From contig CM055094.1 in assembly GCA_029204225.1 (NCBI GenBank), positions 17,274,402 to 17,338,401 on the forward strand: a stretch of 64,000 nucleotides of DNA, in the 5' to 3' direction. Position numbers and translations under genes: made by a program. This document shows positions 9,881 through 21,493 of this stretch, one piece after another. Each line of letters opens with the position of its first letter. Positions within the stretch are counted from its first letter, which is position 1. Under the pieces are notes generated by a model. That model was not told where the DNA came from. It saw only the letters and a list, made by a program, of their open reading frames with translations, and ran no database searches. The DNA comes from Diphasiastrum complanatum (taxonomy: Eukaryota > Streptophyta > Lycopodiopsida > Lycopodiales > Lycopodiaceae).

Positions 9881-11348
9881 CTTTGTTGGCATATGGAGAT
9901 GACAAGAGGGTGATCTACACGACCAATGATGGTGAGTTGTAATCAAAGGAGTTGACACAATTCCTATTTCTCTCTCTACAAATAGGAATGTTCATTTGGA
10001 GGATGTTTTGTTCATTCCATCTATTACCAAGAATTTACTTAGTGTGAGTCAATTGCTAAGTAAAGGCCTCAAAGTTGAGTTTGATGGAGATGCTTGCATG
10101 ATCAGAAGGAAAGATATCGTGATTGCAAAAGGTAAAAGGCAAGGGAAGTTGTTCAAACTAGATGCTTGTGTTATTGTTAACCAAGTTGGATTTGTTGCAA
10201 GAGAGCAAATACCTATTCAAGAGGTTTGGCATAAAAGGATGGGACACCTCAACTTCAAGGCATTGGAGGTAATGGCTAAAAAGCAAGTTTCGATTGGCCT
10301 TCCAAGTTCTTTAAAAAGTATCAATCATGTTTGTGAGTCTTGTGCTTTGTCAAAGTCACATAGACTACCTTATACTAGATCTACAAAGCCTTTTCAAGTT
10401 GTACATTTGGATATTCATGGAATTACTACAATTAGCAATAGTGGAGCTAAGATGAATGTAGCTTGGCATTGATGATTTTAGTAGATTTTGTTGGATCTAT
10501 CTACTAAAGAGCAAAGATGAAGTTTATGATGTCTTTGTTAAGTTCAAGAATGCAAGGGAGAACCAATTTTCTACAAGGATCAAATGCTTGAGGAGTGACA
10601 ATGGTGGAGAGTACATATCTACCAAGTTCAAGGCCTTTTGTGATGAGCATGGGATCAAGAGGAGTATACAACACCAAGGACCCCACAACAAAATGGAGTG
10701 GCCAAGAGGAAGAATAGGACTTTGTGTGAAAGTGCCAAAGCTATGAGGTTACGTGCTAACCTTGATAAGCCACTTTGGGATCAAGCTTTGTTGTGTGCTA
10801 ATTTTTTGTACAATAGGTGGTTGAGTGCTATTTTGGATGTAAGGACACCTTTTGATCAGATGCAATTCAAGAGGAGGCCGAGTGTCAACTTTTCTAAAAC
10901 TTTTGGATGCACATGCTATGTCAACATAACTCTTGATGATAGGACCAAGGAGGATCCATCTTCAGTGAAAGGTATATTTGTTGGATATAGTGAGGTGAGT
11001 AAAGCCTACAAGTTTACATTCCTTCTACTAACAAGGTGATTGTTGGTAGAGATGTCATTTTTGATGAGGGGAACATTCCAAAAGTATCTTCAAGTATTAT
11101 TGATGGTGATGTGGATGGATCTAACATTATTGATGTTGATGTAAAGGATCCTATTTGGATGGTGATGATGAAGGACCATCACCAAGTCAAAAGCCAAGGA
11201 GATCATCAAGGGAGAGACAAATACCTTCAAGGCTCACATATGATGAAAAAGGTAGTCAAGTGGAAGTGATCATTTTTCTTTTCTCACATGCTTTGGTGAA
11301 TGTTCTTGTGTAGATGATGTTATGTAAGTAGATATTGGATATCATGGT
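9881..11348 (+). pseudogene. RT-less Copia element: protease end, integrase and linker running straight into an LTR
   Basis: Begins inside protease (LAYGDDKRVIYT) at the edge of the inserted LTR, then GAG-pre-integrase (WHKRMGHLNFKALEVM, CESCALSKSHRLPY) and integrase core (DIHG, DNGGEY, AKRKNRTLCESAKAMR) with frameshifts near 10460, 10660 and 11030. It is the same family as 3498-5652. After the linker (SRLTYDEKGSQVEV in the frame near 11230) there is no RT. Instead 11281-11345 matches, nearly base for base, the ORF at 28707-30507 (SCVDDAMQVDIG region) before the LTR starts at 11349. No polypurine tract is left. Confidence 0.85.
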
Positions 11349-11672
11349 TGTGAAAGATGTCAACTAGTTTAGTCAAGTTTAGTCATATTTTGGTTAATTG
11401 TCAATATTAGGCCAATATGCATATTACACTTAGAGATAAACTTTATGAAAGTTATTTTAGTCAAAGTTCATTTAAATTACCACTTTTGAAAAGTGTGGGA
11501 AAGTTATTAGGTCGAATTTGGACACAGTCAAATTTGAATGTTAAATGCATTGAATCTAGTCACGTTGTTGATAGGGTTTTAGGTCTAGAAAGTTCTTGGA
11601 GGGAAACCAAAGTTCAAATGACGCATGGATATGCTATAAAAGGCTGTAAATTCTGGGAGAACAAACTCTTCT

Positions 11673-11706
<34 letters not shown>

Positions 11707-12409
11707 TGCCCACGACTGTTCTCGGGTAGCATGTCCATGCTAGAGATCAGTAGACCAATAGCCCGTAAGTTGATTGTGACTATAAGGGAATTGGGGCCCT
11801 TATGTGTATCAGATCATATTTAATGGTTGTAGGCCTAAACTCATAATGGTGGATTTATATGGGTCTATCAATGAGTCGTTGGAGAACTGGATGATGTGGC
11901 CTAGATAGGCTGCAGAGGTGTCATAGTGCATGGGCCTTGGAGGGTATAAGTATACCTATTGGGCTCTCAGTAGTGTATGCTTGATTGCATGACTGGTAGC
12001 CGTATGCTGCTGGTGTGATGCCTCATTCCTCTTTGTGATTGATCCATAGCTTGGGGGCTAGATCCGTTCGATCTAGGTTTGGTTGGGTTGGTTTGTCCAC
12101 CATCTGTTTCCCTTGTGTTGCTTGTGATTGGCATGCTTAGAATAGGATTCTTGGTATAGGACTTTATACTCTCTCTCTCATTTCATGCTTGTACATGAGT
12201 TCTCTTGGGTTCATCTATCCATTAGTGCACTATCTTGATGATATGTTGCAATCTTATGTGTAGAATGCTCATATTTAGCTATTTTTGAATCCACACGTGG
12301 GAAGTACAATAGGGTACTGTTATTGTACATACAAAGACTTATTTTTATCATATATTTGATGTTTTATCAAGTTCTTATTGAGTTTGCATCTCTTTCATTG
12401 AGTAGATGC
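11349..12409 (+). repeat. 3-prime LTR of the RT-less Copia element, with an internal insertion, truncated at its end
   Basis: Starts TGTGAAAGATGTCAACTAG, the same family as the LTRs at 6251-6901 and 28061-28706. A CT tract followed by a CA tract sits at 11671-11707. About 460 bases (roughly 11708-12165) have no counterpart in the other two copies and interrupt the LTR at the CT tract. LTR homology resumes with CTCATTTCATGCTTGTACAT and goes on to GTAGATGCTG at 12410, where the next LTR starts. Confidence 0.8.
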
Positions 12410-13161
12410 TGTCAGAAATGGTGAACTCCTACCACTTTGCCATGACGTGAAAGTCAACGTGCCTTGACTCGAATGTCGAATGATTCGCAAAGATCAAACA
12501 ATTCACGAAAGTCAACGTACCTTGAATCGAAGGTCGAATGATTCACGAACAATTCACGCAAATCAAACATGCCTCCAGGATCACAAAAATTGCAAAGCGA
12601 CGCAAAACGAAAAAAAAATCGAAAGGGAATCTTTCAGGCTGTCAGCTGGCAGCTCAACGGGCTTGGAGTCTTAAACTTCACGCCCAGCTGAAACAAGTAG
12701 CAATAACAGAGAGTAACTGATTAGTTGATTAACATTACCTACTCTTGTAATTCTCTGTTTAGCTATCTTGTAAACTCCACATAGTGAAGATATAAACTCA
12801 TTTTTTTTGGATCAAAATAGACATAATGAGACATAGAGATTGTGCGTGAGTAGAGCAAAAAAGAAGAAGAATAGAAAGGATATAGCTGTGCATAAAAGTC
12901 AGCGAATGAGCAGAACACAGCGAAAGAACAGAGCGTCAGGCCGCCAACGAGCGAGACACTGACCATCTCGTTCTAAAAATTAAACTAATAGTTTGATTGC
13001 TCTATTTCGTGCATCTCCTTGTCTATCGCTGTCTTGATTGCTAAAATGGAATCTGTTCTGTGATCTGTAGTCGTGTGTCTAGGTTCCTGTGAGCTTCTGC
13101 ACAAAAGAAAATTCAAAAAAACAAAATCGTTTGCAATACATTTACAAACCCATTCGCGACA
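12410..13161 (+). repeat. 5-prime LTR (752 bp) of a third Copia family
   Basis: Starts TGTCAGAAATGG and ends ATTCGCGACA, followed by the primer-binding site. A 58-bp imperfect tandem duplication lies at 12453-12568 (units open GTCAACGTGCCTTGA and GTCAACGTACCTTGA). It interrupts the previous LTR, so it is the later insertion. Confidence 0.85.
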
Positions 13162-13173
13162 TGGTATCAGAGC
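13162..13173 (+). promoter_or_regulatory. Primer-binding site, initiator Met tRNA type
   Basis: TGGTATCAGAGC directly after the LTR end CGCGACA. Confidence 0.93.
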
Positions 13174-13225
13174 CTACAGGTTATCACTACTGATATCTAA
13201 GCAGTAATTTTCTAGACAACACAAT

Positions 13226-16160
13226 ATGGCTACAACAATCAAGACAAGAGTAGCAATCAGTCTTGATGGCGCAAACTACAGGATATGGAAATTCAAAATC
13301 AAAACACTTCTGAAGGGTGAAGGCATTTGGTTGGTGAATGCACTCTCAGAGGTGCAGCCTCCAGAGGGAGACCCGAGGAGAGCTGAATGGATCAGAAAGG
13401 ATGAGGTGCAATGGCGATCATGGTTTCATCTATCAACAAAGATCTACTCATGCAAATTAAAGACTATGAAAGCAGCCATGCAACATGGAAAAGATTAAAA
13501 CAAAAGTATGAAGTGAGGACTGTAGCTTCAGTGATGCATCTTCACAATCAGCTACAATCCATACGATGGGATGACAACCAGTTAGACCAACATGTTGAGA
13601 AGATCAGAACGATCTTCGCTCAACTCGCTGCATCAAGACAGGAGCACCAGGTCCCAGCACCACAACAATTGATGTACTTCATGAAGTCTCTACCTACATC
13701 CTATCAGCCATTGAGAATGCTCATACTGAGTTTGCCAGATATGACATTCGACAAAGCGATCAGTCTTGTTACTGATGAGAGATTGATGAGGGACGAAGAA
13801 GAAGGAAGCAGTGATCAAGAGAAGGCATGAAAGGAAGGAAGAAAAACAAGAACAAACCTAGATTCGACAAGACGAAGTCCTTGAATCAACAATCTTCTTC
13901 CTGTGATCACTGCCACAAACCAGGCCATACAGCCAACAAATGCTTATTCAATCCAGAAAACCTTGCATGCACTACAAGAAGAAGGGACACTGTGCATACG
14001 ATTGCAGATTCAACCCAAAAAGAAAGAACAAGGCTGAGAAAGCAAATGTTGTAGAGTCATCCAAGGATGTAGATAGAGGTGATGAAGCCTTCACAATACT
14101 TGATGAAGCTTCAATGAGCTACATTGAACAAGACTACAATGTAGTCATTGATCCAGGAGCAACATCACACATCACCTGCAACAAGATAATTTTGCTCGAC
14201 TTCAGAGAACTCGAAATAATAGAGCAGTGATTCTAGGTGATGGGAGCAGACATGATGTCAAAGGCATCGGGACTCTACAACTGCAAACACTGTCAGGTCA
14301 AGCAGAGCTGCCAGGAGCCTCTACGTGCCTTCACTAAGAAAAGATCTGCTATCAGTCTCCAAGATGACGGATCTTGGAATTCGAGCTTTGTTCGATGGCA
14401 ATACATGCCGTATGATCAAGAAACATACAAACAAATTGTTGACGGTTGGATGCAGAGAAGGAAATCTCTACCAAGCCAAGATAATCAGCAACTCTGATAC
14501 CATATTAAATACATCAAAGAATGAAGATCAGCTTTGGCACAAGAGAATGTATCATTTGAACATGAGGAGCCTGTATGACATGTGTAAGAAAGACACAATC
14601 GCAGGTCTAAAGATATCAAGACCCGATACTGAGTTCTAAGAAGCCTGTCAAAAAGGCAAACAACATCGGAATCCATTCACACATGAGGAAAGAAGAGCCA
14701 ATTAAGTTCTTGAGCTCGTCCACTCAGATGTCTGTGGATCGATGAAAATGGATTCGCTCTCAGGATCGAGGTATTTCCTGATGTTCATAGATGACTACAA
14801 TCGGATGTCTACGATCTACTACCTAAAGAAGAAATTTGAAGTGTTTGATTCCTTCAAGAAGTTCGTGGCATTTGCAGAGATACACATCTCAAAGAAGATA
14901 AGATCATCAGATCTGACAATGGAGGTGAGTACAAGAGCAAAGAATTTTCAAAATTTTGCCAGAACAAGGGATCGAGCATCAGTTCACTCCTGCATACACA
15001 CTAGAATATAATGGTGTCACGGAGAGAAGAAACATAATGCTAGTCGAAGGAGCCAGATGCATGATGACACAAGCGCAATTGCCAAGTCAATTCTAGACTG
15101 AGGCAATAGCTGCAGCTGTACACTTGCAGAACATATCAACAATGATAGCGTTGGAAAATAAGATACCGTACGAGATGTGGACAGGTGGAAAGCCTGATCT
15201 CTCATACGTATGTATGTTTGGATGTGCATCATACAAGCACATTTCAAAAGAAAAGAGAAGCAAACTCGATGATAAATCAGAGCAAATGATCATGGTCGGG
15301 TACTCAAACGGAACACAAGTGTACAGGCTCTACAATCCAACCACGAAAAAGGTTGTTTTGAGCAGAGATGTGAAGATTGATGAGTCCACATTTCTTGGAC
15401 TAAAAGATGAAAAAGACCATGAGATTTTCACACTGCTTCCAATTCAAGAGGGAGATTGAGGACAAATGTCAGAACTAGGAGAAGCAACAAAATGCCTCAG
15501 GCTGGAGATCAGAAGAGATCGAACAAAGGACAAAATACACTTGAGTTAGTCTGAATATGCCAAAAAGGTGCTCAAGCAGTATCAGATGATGAACTGCAAA
15601 GAAAAGACCACATCAATGATAGCTAGAGCCAAGCTGACGAAGCAAGATTGCCCAAAAACGGAAGAGGAAGAATAGAAGATGGTAGGTATACCCTACCAAA
15701 ACCTAATCGGTAGTCTGATGTACCTTACAATTTGTACTAGACACGATCTAGCTTTCTCTGCTTACGCCTTAAGCCAATTCTCTTTCCATCCTGGCATTGG
15801 CAAATGGCAAAACAAATTCTACAATATCTGAAGGGGACCCAAAGTATGGGATTAACCTACAGAGCTAAAAATGAAAGAAAAGAATTCGAGCTGCACCACT
15901 ATAGTGATGCAAGCTGGGCGAGATGCAAAGATGACAACAAGTCCATAACTGGAGGATGTACCATAGCGTGCAGAGCTACAATCAGCTGGATATGCAAAAA
16001 GCAAACCTTGGTAGCTCAGTCTTCTTGCAAAGTTGAATACGTCGCAATTTTAAAGGTGGCGAATGAGGTAGTGTGGTTATAGATGATGCTGGAGGCAATC
16101 GGGATACCACAAGGAGGACCATACACGATAATGATGGACTCTCAAAAAGCCATTTATTGA
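13226..16160 (+). pseudogene. Copia gag-pol (third family), many frameshifts, RT mostly deleted
   Basis: Gag starts at ATG 13226 (WKFKIKTLLKGEGIW), shifts frame near 13415 and runs to 13830. Zinc knuckle CDHCHKPGHTANKC follows (about 13902-13943), then a degraded second knuckle. The protease motif reads VVIDPGATSH (about 14143-14172), with Pro in place of the usual Ser after the catalytic Asp. Integrase pieces are LWHKRMYHLNMRSL, HSDVCGSM, FIDDYNR and MFGCASYKH. From 15460 the frame jumps directly to the RT end and RNase H (YQNLIGSLMYL, AKQILQYLKGT, YSDASWARCKDDNKS), so most of RT is gone. It ends in RNase H at about 16160 without a 3-prime LTR. Non-functional. Confidence 0.88.
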
Positions 16161-16179
16161 TGATCTGGTATTGTACGGT

Positions 16180-17094
16180 GCTGTTGTTTTAGCAAAGTTG
16201 TTTGAAAAATGGATATTAGTAACTCAGAGTTCATGAAATGCATGTGCGTAAGACTGCTTTTAGAACTTGTTTTGGTCATTGTAACTTTTTGGTTATGCCT
16301 TTGATTGACTAATGCCCCAACAACATGTATGATGTTGATGAACGATGTACCCAGACCGTTTATGGATGACGTTTTGGTTTACAATTGTGGTGACGTGTTG
16401 CATGTAACTCACCTTAGAACTGTTTTGTCAACTCTGAGGGATAACATCTTGTTTGCTAATGATAATAAAAGATAGCGTATTTGGGTGTTACCGTGTTAGT
16501 TATCTATGGACTTCATTTTAGGTCTTCCCCGTACTCAGCATGGTCATGACTCTTGTTTGGTGGTAGTTGATAGGTTTCTCTTGGATTGTTTGGGTTTTGT
16601 TGCAAGGTGTGAAGGGTTGTTCACACATGGCTGCACGTTTGACCAAATATGCTATAGAATAATAAGTGGACGGAAGTTCAACAATGAAGTTTCAACGCTT
16701 TGAAACAAGTTGTGTGGGTAAAATGCTTGAGTTAGTTGAAAAAATTTAAGACAAGCAATCGTGGTGCTGGTGAGAGCCGAGTGAGATCGCCAATAGTATG
16801 GGATGCTGGTTATCGTAGGAGGCTTGATTATGCCAATTGTTGTCGACAACTCCGGTGTACGGAGATGAGTCATTTGTGACTCTATTCAGGAGCATGTAGA
16901 GGAGATCCATGAGCCAACAAGGATATTGGATAGGCGGGAGAAACGTCTGTGTAATCGCTTGATCTTTAATATATCTAGTTGCTTGGCATGGAAGACCTCT
17001 TGCAGATGCTGCCTGGGAGACCGCGCACAGTTTGCGTGCACAGTACCCTAGTTTGGTCATCGCGGACGATGTTTTTTTTCTGAGTGGGAAGGGA
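16180..17094 (+). pseudogene. Ty3/Gypsy remnants: RT, integrase start and chromodomain-type tail
   Basis: Three Gypsy pieces in the correct order with large internal losses. RT: LMNDVPRPFMDD to LRDNILFANDNK (about 16330-16470), with the catalytic box damaged. Integrase: [16 protein letters not shown] and VVVDRF (16506-16578). C-terminal chromodomain-like tail: HEPTRILDRREKRLCNR (about 16898-16950), then, after a frameshift, GRPLADAAWETAHSLRAQYP (about 16990-17050). A GA-rich polypurine tract (GAGTGGGAAGGGA) ends at 17094. Confidence 0.8.
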
Positions 17095-17930
17095 TGTTAG
17101 AGCCTTTACTCCTTGTCCCGATTATTTACAGTTTTCAAAGACACATGTACGTTTTGTAAGTAAATTGTAAATAAACTATAATTAGTTGGCATTGGACCTC
17201 AGTGAGTCGTGCTTAGCTTTGGCATGGGGTACTGGGTCATTTATTAGGAGTGGCTGGACTGACCTCAACGAGACACGTGTCATATGCTCATTGGGACACT
17301 TGGTCCAATGAATGACACATGTCAGGGTTGATTGGTCAAACATGACACGTGTCACATGCTCACTGGGACACTTGGTCCAGTGTATGAGTGACACATGTCA
17401 TCCTACCCACTTGCCTATGTGTCAGAGTACTGCCAAGTGGCAAGTGTCGACTGTGCATGGAATTGGCCATGTGTCGACGTTAGGAAAGGTCAGGGTTAAG
17501 GGGTGCTTGAGGATTGTGCAAGAGAGGCATTCCGCATCATAATCTATGCAGCAAAGGTTGGGAGGAGACAAGGCAGCCAGCTCCACCATGTTTCATGTGC
17601 TCTAATGTTTGTACATGCTGGGAAATCGACAGGGATCGACATTGCGGATTGCTGTGCACGGGATAAGTTAGGTTTTAAGTGAAGTTTCAGAATTGGAGTC
17701 TGACATTTGGTATATGCAGCTATGGCTGGAAAGAGACTTGTAGCAAAGCTCTCATGTTTGCTTGTTGATCTATGTACATTTGCTTGAGATTAATAAAGTG
17801 ACGAATTTGTTGTCCCCTATTGACCAGTCCCTCCCTACCTTTTAGGAGGTCAGTCCAGCAGACTCTCATGAGACCCAAAATCCCCTTAGCCATCTCGGAG
17901 TTAGTCACTACAACTGATATTTATATTGCA
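17095..17930 (+). repeat. Gypsy 3-prime LTR, right end not located
   Basis: Starts with TGTTAGAGCC immediately after the polypurine tract. The end was not found, so 17930 is only an estimate. It contains the 72-bp G-box tandem repeat listed next. Confidence 0.55.
17272..17405 (+). repeat. 72-bp tandem repeat (about 1.9 copies) carrying a G-box palindrome
   Basis: GACACGTGTC occurs at 17272 and again at 17344, each followed by CA(T/C)ATGCTCA(T/C)TGGGACACTTGG. Further CACATGT/ACACATGTC elements lie between the units. Period 72. Confidence 0.8.
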
Positions 17931-19440
17931 ATTTACAATTGTCTCCACAGGCTGGTGACTTAGCCATTTACAATTTAATAATTACAATTTACAATTTACA
18001 ATAGGCGAAGGAATTCAAAGTACATGTGACGTCAGTGCAAGTCATGAGAGAGAGAAGAGTAGGGGATGAAAATCCACCAAGACACTGGAAAAAAAAGCCT
18101 TTGTGGAGAAAACAACAACAAAAAAAGAAAAAGACATATCATAAAAGAAAAGGAGGGACTCCCACCGAAGTAGGAAAGTGTTCTAATACTAAGTTATAGA
18201 CTCAATCTATGGATATTGTACCAATGAAGCATAAATGACTATAAAAGACACAATCAATCCATCCCCCATAAGAATGGCCAAAAGCATCTGATGTAATCAA
18301 TGGTTAAAGCCCTACAAGCGATAGCAAAGGGTCTACCTAATGACTAAACAAGGAGTTAACCAGATCATAAGCTATCTAATGAGCAAATGCAGCCCAATAT
18401 GTTCTATCTAGAGGCCCTTGGTGGAACTTTCTAAAAATTAGGGCAACTTAGAGTACTTTGGTCCCATAAGGACGTGCCCTCAATGGTAATGGTTAAGTAT
18501 GCAAGGGTATGATAGTTAGGGGCTAGTCCCAATATACAGCATTAAGTAAAACACAAGGCAAAATTGGAAATCTCAACACATTCTGAAACACAAGCAGCAG
18601 CAAAGTTGGGCAGGATGGGCTGATTCAGCACCTCAATTGAAAACAAATGAACCATCAAGCAAAGGCTGATTTCACTTCAAACAAGAAGAAGGATTTGTTC
18701 AGTCATATTGTGCATTCACCATCATATATCACTAAGGACCTCAACAAACAAAGAATGTGTCTCTCCCTTCTGTTCTCCTACACATTTTATATCGAGAAAA
18801 GTAAAACTAACATGAGAGAAGGGCTAAAAACACACTTTTCGACCATCATAAGAGTTTTCTCTATCTTACTCATTCTACATTGTAACCTTCTACTATGTTG
18901 AATTCTCAACAAAATTTCTCTCTTATGCCTCAAAATATCAAAACTCCGTCTTATCATTGTTGCTCGTCCATTCCCCCTCCAGAGTACAAATGGAAATCAA
19001 GCCACATTGGGCCTATCACTAATTTTCCAAGACCTATAGATTTCAAACTTTTCAAACCACAAATGGTCAAAGTGCCATAAAAAGTATGAAGCATAACATT
19101 GATGACTTGAAACCTGCATCACTTGTCCACGTTGCAAACATCATCTCTCCCACCATTGCCCATCTTCGTAACTATGTAATCTTATCTATTTTCCCCTTTG
19201 TGCACAAATGTCATATACCCTATTCACAAAGTAGATGACCACATGAGACCAGAAAACTATTGCACCATCATGATTGGACACGTAATCACCAAACTATATG
19301 GGATCATACTACAAAATGAGTCAATGGTGAAGCAGAAACCAGAAGACTTCATGTCGTAGGCAATGCAAGGTTTGGGAACTCCAAGGGAAGGTACCTTTTT
19401 AAATTTCAGAGCCACAATACATGTACTTGACTTGCATGCA
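17931..19440. other. No gene recognised
   Basis: Short repeats of TTACAATTTACAATTTACAA near 17935-18002 are followed by sequence without recognisable domains. Open frames here are short and have no family signature. Confidence 0.45.
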
Positions 19441-19511
19441 AAGTGCCAGTCACTACGCCTCATCCCCTGCATGTTGAGGTTGCCAGTGCACACTCTTTTC
19501 CTAGCACGTAG

Positions 19512-21221
19512 ATGTATCAGCAGCTTTCATATCGGATTGGAGACTTTCTTGGTCAGGCAGATTTTCATATTATTCCACTTACACGGTACGATCTTATCGT
19601 CGGTGCTGATTGGTTTGCATCCCTTGGTGCGGTTACAGTAGACCTCCAGCAGCAGACATTGACATTCTCTCATGATGGTACTCAGCATATATTTTCCGGT
19701 ATTGATTCTCGGCAGGACTATCAGCTTATTTCCGAGAAGCAGTTCATACGGAGCCTCCCGAAGGCCCACTGTGCGGCTATTCTTTCTGTTCAGCCAGTTC
19801 AGCCTATTGCGGATGCACCACCTTTGCCACAGGTATTTTTTGAACTGTTGTGTGAATTTGAGCATGTTTTTAGAGAGCCGACTCAGTTACCACCACCTTT
19901 ACGAGATGTCAACCACCATATAGACCTTGTTTCCTCTGCATCACCTCCTTCTCGTCCTCCTTTTCGTATGTCTATTGTTGAGCGCGAGGAAGTCCAGCGT
20001 CAGGTGTCTGATTTATTACGTCAAGGCCTTATTGTTCCTAGCCACAGTCCTTTTGGTGCTCCTGTTTTACTTGTTGATAAGAAGGATGGTACTAAACGTC
20101 TATGTATAGATTATCGTGCTTTAAATAAACTTACTATCCGTAATCAGTACCCTATCCCTCATATGGATGACCTGTTTGACCAGTTAGGCCAAGCCAAGAT
20201 CTTTTCTAAACTTGACCTCCGTTCCGGTTATCACCAGATTCGTATGCATCCTCCTGATGAGCACAAGACAGCTTTCCGTACCCACTTTGGTCTGTATGAG
20301 TTTTGTGTCCTTCCTTTTGGTGTTACCAATGGCCCGCCCACTTTTCAGAATGTCATGAATAACATCTTTCGTCCTCTGCTTGGAAAGTGGGTCATTGTTT
20401 ATTTTGACGATATCCTCATTTATAGCACCACTCTCTCTCTTCATGTTCAGCACGTTCGTTCTGTTTTTGTTTTGTTAGTTACTCATCATCTGTATGCTAA
20501 ACGTTCTAAATGTTCTTTTGTTGTTGTACAAATCGAGTTTTTGGGCTTCTTTGTTACTAATGGTACTGTTCATCTCGACCCTCGTAAGGTCCGTTCTATT
20601 CTTTCATGGCCTGTGCCTGCTGATGTTCATGATGTTCGTATGTTTCTTGGTCTTGCTATCCATCTTCGTAAACCAGTTGCTCATTTTGCCACTCTTGCAT
20701 CTCCTTTGCATGCCCTGTTGAATAAGGAAACTTCGTTTGCTTGGACTCCCGCATGTCAGTCAGCTTTTTATACTTTGAAGGTTAAGCTTACCATTGCCCC
20801 TGTTTTATGTCTTCCAGATTTTTCCCAGCGTTTTGCTGTTGAGATTGATGCTAGTTCCACAGGATTAGGTGCTTTGTTACGTCAACGTCAGTGTGTTATT
20901 GCATATGAATCCCGTCGTCTTCGTTCGTATGAGCAGCGCTATTACTCTCATGAAAAAGAGTTGCTTGCTATCATTTTTGCTTTAAAGAAGTGGCGTCATT
21001 ATCTGTATCGTGTTCCGTTTGACGTTTTTATTGATCACCAGTCACTTCGTTATTTGTATACACAAAAGGATCTTAGTGATTGTCAGTACCGTTGGCTTCA
21101 GTTTTTACAGTCCTTTCATTTTGATATTCATTTTAAGCCTGGTAAAAGTAACGCTGATGCTGATGCTTTGTCTCGTTTACCTGCTCTTACTTACAGTCTT
21201 GTTACGTCTCCCCACTCTTGA
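19512..21221 (+). CDS. Ty3/Gypsy pol fragment: protease end, reverse transcriptase, RNase H (569 codons, uninterrupted)
   Basis: The frame opens within the protease C-terminal half (DLIVGADWFASLG, about residues 27-40; the catalytic DSGA part is absent). RT follows: FGAPVLLVDKKDGTKRLCID (about 178-200), FSKLDLRSGYHQIRM, AFRTHFGLYEFCVLPFG, then the catalytic YFDD box in VIVYFDDILIY (about 293-303). The RT thumb usually reads FLGLxxYYRRF but here is FLGLAIHLRKPVAHF. RNase H has VEIDASSTGLGALL, YSHEKELLAIIFALKKWRHY, FIDHQSLRYL and NADADALSR, so its acidic residues appear present. A stop lies directly before the first Met (19509-19511). Integrase and LTRs are missing; at 21222 it stops and unrelated Copia gag follows. 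An old but open fragment. Confidence 0.88.
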   Translation: MYQQLSYRIGDFLGQADFHIIPLTRYDLIVGADWFASLGAVTVDLQQQTLTFSHDGTQHIFSGIDSRQDYQLISEKQFIRSLPKAHCAAILSVQPVQPIADAPPLPQVFFELLCEFEHVFREPTQLPPPLRDVNHHIDLVSSASPPSRPPFRMSIVEREEVQRQVSDLLRQGLIVPSHSPFGAPVLLVDKKDGTKRLCIDYRALNKLTIRNQYPIPHMDDLFDQLGQAKIFSKLDLRSGYHQIRMHPPDEHKTAFRTHFGLYEFCVLPFGVTNGPPTFQNVMNNIFRPLLGKWVIVYFDDILIYSTTLSLHVQHVRSVFVLLVTHHLYAKRSKCSFVVVQIEFLGFFVTNGTVHLDPRKVRSILSWPVPADVHDVRMFLGLAIHLRKPVAHFATLASPLHALLNKETSFAWTPACQSAFYTLKVKLTIAPVLCLPDFSQRFAVEIDASSTGLGALLRQRQCVIAYESRRLRSYEQRYYSHEKELLAIIFALKKWRHYLYRVPFDVFIDHQSLRYLYTQKDLSDCQYRWLQFLQSFHFDIHFKPGKSNADADALSRLPALTYSLVTSPHS

Positions 21222-21237
21222 TATGATGATCTTCCTC

Positions 21238-21493
21238 AGGCTTTTTGTAGGTGTGGAGGAGAGGCCCATGGCACAACAAGATGAAGGGAGGTATGACAAG
21301 AGAGCTAAAAGAGCTCTACACATGATTAAGATGAATGTTACCAATGAGCTTATCAAGGAAGTTGGTAAGTGCACATCATATTTTGAGGCTTGGGAAGCTT
21401 TGAAGAAGCTTTATGAATCCAAGTCTACATCAAGAGTACTTACTCTTAGAAGACAAATCTTTCAAATTTTGCAAAAGAAGGAAGAGAGTACTC
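21238..21493 (+). pseudogene. Copia gag fragment (family of 3498-5652)
   Basis: Reads VEERPMAQQDEGRYDKRAKR, then ALHMIKMNVTNEL, EVGKCTS and YESKSTSRVLTLRR, matching the gag at 5652-5270 on the other strand. Both edges are sharp: Gypsy pol on the left (about 21225) and the unknown gene copy on the right (about 21493). Confidence 0.85.
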
